Shown here in pieces: positions 22,287 through 25,662 of a DNA stretch of 25,662 bases. Positions within the stretch are counted from its first letter, which is position 1, and each line of letters opens with the position of its first letter. A program made the translations under genes and the position numbers. The notes beneath the pieces were generated by a model. The model saw only the letters and a list, made by a program, of their open reading frames with translations, did not search any database and was not told where the DNA came from. Source of the stretch: Firmicutes bacterium UBA6811 (lineage in GTDB: Bacteria > Bacillota > SHA-98 > UBA4971); the NCBI GenBank assembly GCA_002452295.1, contig DKEX01000028.1, positions 13,856-39,517 on the forward strand, given 5' to 3'.

Positions 22287-24173
22287 TCACGCGGACACCG
22301 ACGGAAAGAGGGAGAGGTCGGTGTGGGGCAGGAACAGCGCCGACACGAACTCCTCCATGAACGTGTTCCCGGCGCTGAGCTCGAGGTAGGTCATGCGCCT
22401 CGCGACAAGCTCCACCTCGCGCCTGGCCTCGCGCCGAAGGAGGCACATCTTTGCCCCCTCCACCGACGTGTTTCCCACATACCGGTACACCTGCTCCGGA
22501 AGGTCCGGCAGAAGCCCTATCTCTATGGCCTTTCGGATGTTGAGATAGCTTCCGAACCCGCCTGCGATGAGGATCTGCCTTATATCCGATAGGTCCTGGT
22601 CCACCATCCGGAGCATGGACTGTATGCCCGCGTACACGGCGGCCTTCGATCTGATGAGGTTCTTCACGTCAGGCTCGGAGATGTAGATGTCCTCGCCTGT
22701 CGCCGTCTCCCCCGCGAACGCGAGCACAAACTCGGGGCCGTCGTCGCCCATGCGCATGCGCCTGCCCTCGTAGCCGGTATCGAAGGACCCGTTCCGTGAT
22801 ATGATGCCGGCGCGCCGCATCGACGCAAGGCAGTCTATAAACCCGGACCCACATATCCCGGCGGGCCTTGCCGCGCCGACGGTGCGGTAAGACACCAGGT
22901 CGCAAGACGGGTCCACATCCACGTGCTCGATGGCCCCTCTCATGGCGCGCATCCCGTGGCGGATCCCGACGCCCTCGAAGGCCGGACCCGCGGAGCACGC
23001 GCAGGCGAGCAGCCAGTCCTTGTTTCCCAGGACCATCTCGCCGTTTGTGCCGATGTCCACGAACAGCACCACGTCGTCGGAGCCCCCGGCGCCCGTCGCC
23101 ACGACGCCCGACGTGATATCGCCCCCGACGTAGCTCGCGACGCCCGGCAGGCAGAACACCCATGCCTCGGGCGAGATGTAGAGCCCGATCTCGTGCGCCT
23201 TCACCGGCGGCATGGAGGTTGCCGCAGGGGTGTAAGGCTCCAGCCTGATGTAGGTCGGCGGAATGCCCAGAACAAGGTGGGTCATGGTGGTGTTTCCGGC
23301 CATGACCGCCACCTTGATGTCGTCGACCCGCATGCCAACGCGGGCCGCGGCCTCTTTGACGAGGGTGTTCAGCGTCCCGACGACCGCCTCCTGCAGCCTG
23401 GCAAGTCCGCTCTCGGTCTCGTCGGCGTAAATGATGCGCGATATCACGTCGTCCCCGAACTCGGACTGCCTGTTGTACGCCCCGCGGACGTCGAGGGTCT
23501 CTCCTGTGGCAAGGTCGACGAGGTGCACAACGCAGGTGGTAGTCCCGATGTCCACCGCAAGACCGTACACCTGCGTCTCGTCGCGGCCCGGCATTATGTC
23601 AACCACCTCGGTCATGCCCCTGGCGTCCACGCACGACACCGTCACCTGCCAGCCGCCCTCTCTCACGATGCGCGGCACGTCCCGGAGCAACTCCAGCCCC
23701 ATCTGGAAATTGCGCGACCCCTCCTGCCTCGCAAGCGCCGTGTAGAGCCGCGTAAGGTCGCTCGACGGGTCGTCCAGCGCGGGCTCGGGCAGCTTCACCA
23801 CGGCCTTTCGGAACACGGGCCGTAGAGGCGCCCCTTCGCCCTGGCCCTGCACGGCCCTGCCGCCCGCGGTCATCATCTGGTGCACCGCGGGCCTCGAAGC
23901 CTCCGGCACCTCCACCACGATGTCGCCCCTCACCACCGCCTGGCAGGCGAGGACGACGCCCGCCGCCGCCTCTTCCGGCGACACCTGCTGCGCCCGAGGG
24001 GCGTCCACGTTCCCCGACCTCACCACGACCCTGCACCTGCCGCAGGTACCGTTGCCGCCGCAGGCGCTGTGCAGCGCGACGCCGGCCTCGTGCGCGGCAT
24101 CGAGTATGGTTCTACCATCGGCCACCTGCGCAGTCTTCCCGTCGGGCAGCAATGTCACAGCACGCTCGGGCAT
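22287..24173 (-). CDS. Reductive activator of the corrinoid iron-sulfur protein (RACo)
   Basis: This ASKHA-type ATPase restores corrinoid protein inactivated by oxidation to Co(II), using ATP to drive electron transfer to Co(I). The 628-aa protein has an N-terminal plant-type [2Fe-2S] domain with C38, C44, C47 and C77, then a linker. The ATPase domain follows, with AVDIGTTTCVVHLVDLATG (206-224), MAGNTTMTHL (291-300) and FVDIGTNGEM (371-380). The ATG at 24173 has GGGGGG 6 bases upstream and is one base past the acsC stop. The acsC-RACo-cooC-acsD-acsE order matches the Moorella cluster as I recall it, where this is orf7. Confidence 0.95.
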   Translation of the reverse strand: MPERAVTLLPDGKTAQVADGRTILDAAHEAGVALHSACGGNGTCGRCRVVVRSGNVDAPRAQQVSPEEAAAGVVLACQAVVRGDIVVEVPEASRPAVHQMMTAGGRAVQGQGEGAPLRPVFRKAVVKLPEPALDDPSSDLTRLYTALARQEGSRNFQMGLELLRDVPRIVREGGWQVTVSCVDARGMTEVVDIMPGRDETQVYGLAVDIGTTTCVVHLVDLATGETLDVRGAYNRQSEFGDDVISRIIYADETESGLARLQEAVVGTLNTLVKEAAARVGMRVDDIKVAVMAGNTTMTHLVLGIPPTYIRLEPYTPAATSMPPVKAHEIGLYISPEAWVFCLPGVASYVGGDITSGVVATGAGGSDDVVLFVDIGTNGEMVLGNKDWLLACACSAGPAFEGVGIRHGMRAMRGAIEHVDVDPSCDLVSYRTVGAARPAGICGSGFIDCLASMRRAGIISRNGSFDTGYEGRRMRMGDDGPEFVLAFAGETATGEDIYISEPDVKNLIRSKAAVYAGIQSMLRMVDQDLSDIRQILIAGGFGSYLNIRKAIEIGLLPDLPEQVYRYVGNTSVEGAKMCLLRREARREVELVARRMTYLELSAGNTFMEEFVSALFLPHTDLSLFPSVSA

Positions 24174-24174
24174 A

Positions 24175-25518
24175 CTACGCCCCCCATCTCGCCTTCACAA
24201 AGGACGGGATGCCGCTGGACTCACGCGGGCCCACCAGCACCTCCCACCCGGACTTCTCCTCCAGCTTCCCGCTCATGGCGGCCACATACCCGGGCAAGAT
24301 GACCTTGCGGTGCCCGACCTTGTCTATAGTCCCCGACGTGCTCAGCGCGTCGGCGATCTTCTCCGCGGTGAACTTCCCTGCGGCCCATGCCGTGAGCACA
24401 GACGTCCCCTCCGTGTCCACGACCAGGAGGTGCGAGGGCACCTTGCTCGCCTCGATATCCCCCTGCACCGTGAAGAACGTAAGGGAGAAGTTGCTGGTCA
24501 CGTAGAGCGGCGAGTCCGGGCCCGCCTCCCCGCCTATACTGTACAGCTTCGGTTCCACCTGTATCGGCTTCTGCGGGTCGGTGTAGATGTTCTGCCGCAG
24601 CGTGACGAGGGGAAGCACCTGCCACCTCTCGAACGAGCGCATCATTACGATTGACGCGTATTTCGCCACGTACACCCCGGCCTCGGCGATCTGAAGCTCC
24701 GGGTCTTCGCATGTCACGAACGCGATGTTCGGGTAGCCGAAGGGCCGAAACTTCCTCTTGATGGCGAGCCGCCTTATCTGGGTGAGGTCCGCGAGAGTCC
24801 GAGCCAGCTTGCGGCTTCCCGGGTCCAGGACGATGTCTTTGCACCCGGCGCCGGCCACCTTCGTCGCGAGGTCAGCAAGGTCATCGAGGTCCTTCCCCCG
24901 CACCGCGACGGGGCACCCGGCCTGCTTCGCAAGCTTTGCCATGGCCTCCCAGTTCCCCTGGGCAGCGGCGTAGATGAGGGGCCTCGCCCCCGCCGTCTCC
25001 TCAATGCCAGCCTTCATGATGCCCGGGTCCTCGGCCATGAGAACTAGCGGCAGGCTCGCAGCCTCCTGGACGGCTTTCACCGCCAGCCGGAACGGCCCTG
25101 CCTCCCCCGTGTCGCTCCGCACACCGATGAGGTTCACCCGAAGGTGCTGACCCACGCGCTCGAAGTCGAGCGAGGCGACGTCCCTCGCCCTTTCCGCGAG
25201 GGCCGACGGCCCCTCGGCGTCGCCCAGCTCGAACCCCAGGCCCGTCTCGTGGAAGAACGTCTTGTCGTGGCGGAAGAGCACTGTCTCATCGCCGATATCG
25301 AGCTTCCTTTCCCCGGTGCCGATGGTCACGAGTCTGATGGGTGGAGCGGAGGCCGAGTCGAGCGCGGCTCTCGCCTCGTCGGAGACGTAGGGGCACGCGT
25401 CGAGAGACGCCTTGCCCGCCGCAAGGGCCATGGCGAACGCAAGGCAGGTGGGAGGCCCGCACTCGTGGCAGTTTTTCTTCGGCAATAGCTTGTATATCTC
25501 GAGTCCCGTAAGGCCCAT
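24175..25518 (-). CDS. acsC: Corrinoid iron-sulfur protein large subunit
   Basis: AcsC carries the cobamide, with AcsD, and a low-potential 4Fe-4S cluster used for reductive activation. The 447-aa protein starts MGLTGLEIYKLLPKKNC, and its cluster cysteines are C17, C20, C25 and C42 (NCHECGPPTC, then ACPYVSD). The middle TIM barrel and C-terminal corrinoid-binding part are full length. I chose the ATG at 25518 because AAGGAGG lies 6 bases before it; an ATG at 25524 would touch that site. It is the first acs gene in the window. CODH/ACS genes would be expected beyond the right edge, but this cannot be seen. Confidence 0.96.
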   Translation of the reverse strand: MGLTGLEIYKLLPKKNCHECGPPTCLAFAMALAAGKASLDACPYVSDEARAALDSASAPPIRLVTIGTGERKLDIGDETVLFRHDKTFFHETGLGFELGDAEGPSALAERARDVASLDFERVGQHLRVNLIGVRSDTGEAGPFRLAVKAVQEAASLPLVLMAEDPGIMKAGIEETAGARPLIYAAAQGNWEAMAKLAKQAGCPVAVRGKDLDDLADLATKVAGAGCKDIVLDPGSRKLARTLADLTQIRRLAIKRKFRPFGYPNIAFVTCEDPELQIAEAGVYVAKYASIVMMRSFERWQVLPLVTLRQNIYTDPQKPIQVEPKLYSIGGEAGPDSPLYVTSNFSLTFFTVQGDIEASKVPSHLLVVDTEGTSVLTAWAAGKFTAEKIADALSTSGTIDKVGHRKVILPGYVAAMSGKLEEKSGWEVLVGPRESSGIPSFVKARWGA

Positions 25519-25549
25519 ATCCATCCTCCTTCTTCACGTCTCGCGGAAA

Positions 25550-25573
25550 GCGCCCCTGCCTCGGGCGCCGTCC
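25550..25573 (-). repeat. GC palindromic element and hairpin in the acsC leader
   Basis: GCGCCC (25550-25555) pairs with GGGCGC (25563-25568) and ends 32 bases upstream of the acsC start. Including the following CGTCC, the sequence matches the fhs-ndk gap element (14784-14804) except for one inserted and one changed base. Confidence 0.5.
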
Positions 25574-25612
25574 GGGCCCGACCCCGCCGGATGCAACCCG
25601 GCTCGCCCCGAC

Positions 25613-25641
25613 CAGGTCAGGTCAGGTCAGGTCAGGTCAGG
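25613..25641. repeat. Five-copy pentanucleotide tandem repeat upstream of acsC
   Basis: Plus-strand GGTCA is repeated five times without a mismatch from 25615, with partial units on both sides. On the minus strand it reads CTGAC and puts TGA stops in all three frames. It lies about 95-125 bases upstream of the acsC start. Confidence 0.9.
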
Positions 25642-25662
25642 CCCGGCGCGCCGCACGGCCGC

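Noticed and set aside
25613..25641. CRISPR-like array
   Set aside because: The units are 5 bases with no spacers, so it is a simple tandem repeat.

Overview
This is a GC-rich stretch in which every gene I can support lies on the minus strand, so transcription runs from the right edge to the left. It carries much of an acetyl-CoA (Wood-Ljungdahl) pathway locus, together with formate activation, formate dehydrogenase and energy-conserving redox machinery. The gene content suggests a high-GC anaerobic acetogenic or syntrophic bacterium, most likely of the Bacillota. The order acsC - reductive activator - cooC - acsD - acsE is the one I recall from Moorella, and AcsE keeps the Moorella folate-binding residues at the same numbering. 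Unlike Moorella, as I recall it, this organism has an Rnf complex. I cannot name the species.

Layout in transcription order: (1) 25518-19630, methyl branch of acetyl-CoA synthesis: acsC, the corrinoid protein reductive activator (RACo), cooC, acsD and acsE. (2) 19457-18972, a MaoC/hotdog-fold protein whose usual catalytic His is a Tyr. (3) 18842-14876, nfnA-nfnB (electron-bifurcating transhydrogenase) and fhs (formate-tetrahydrofolate ligase), tightly packed. (4) 14633-14199, ndk. (5) 14007-6160, two giant fused redox proteins, NuoF-GltD (about 1073 aa) and FdhA-NuoE (1075 aa), then mobA and fdhD. (6) 5845-814, rnfCDGEAB. (7) 772-26, a small carboxylesterase.

How the parts could work together: the FdhA-NuoE / NuoF-GltD pair is predicted to make formate from CO2 (or the reverse) while exchanging electrons with NAD(H), NADP(H) and probably ferredoxin. 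Fhs attaches formate to tetrahydrofolate. AcsE moves the methyl group from methyl-THF to the corrinoid protein AcsCD, which RACo keeps in the Co(I) state. CooC would help load nickel into CODH/ACS. NfnAB and Rnf balance ferredoxin, NADH and NADPH, and Rnf makes an ion gradient. CODH/ACS subunits, methylene-THF reductase, FolD/FchA and ATP synthase are not in the window.

The most unusual items are the two-gene fused formate dehydrogenase/transhydrogenase, an FdhD without the usual CxxC cysteines, GC-rich palindromic elements found both between genes and inside protein linkers, and a hairpin just upstream of almost every gene that follows a gap. There are no tRNA or rRNA genes, CRISPR arrays, insertion sequences or U-tract terminators that I can see. 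The only gap over 300 bases is 5846-6159.
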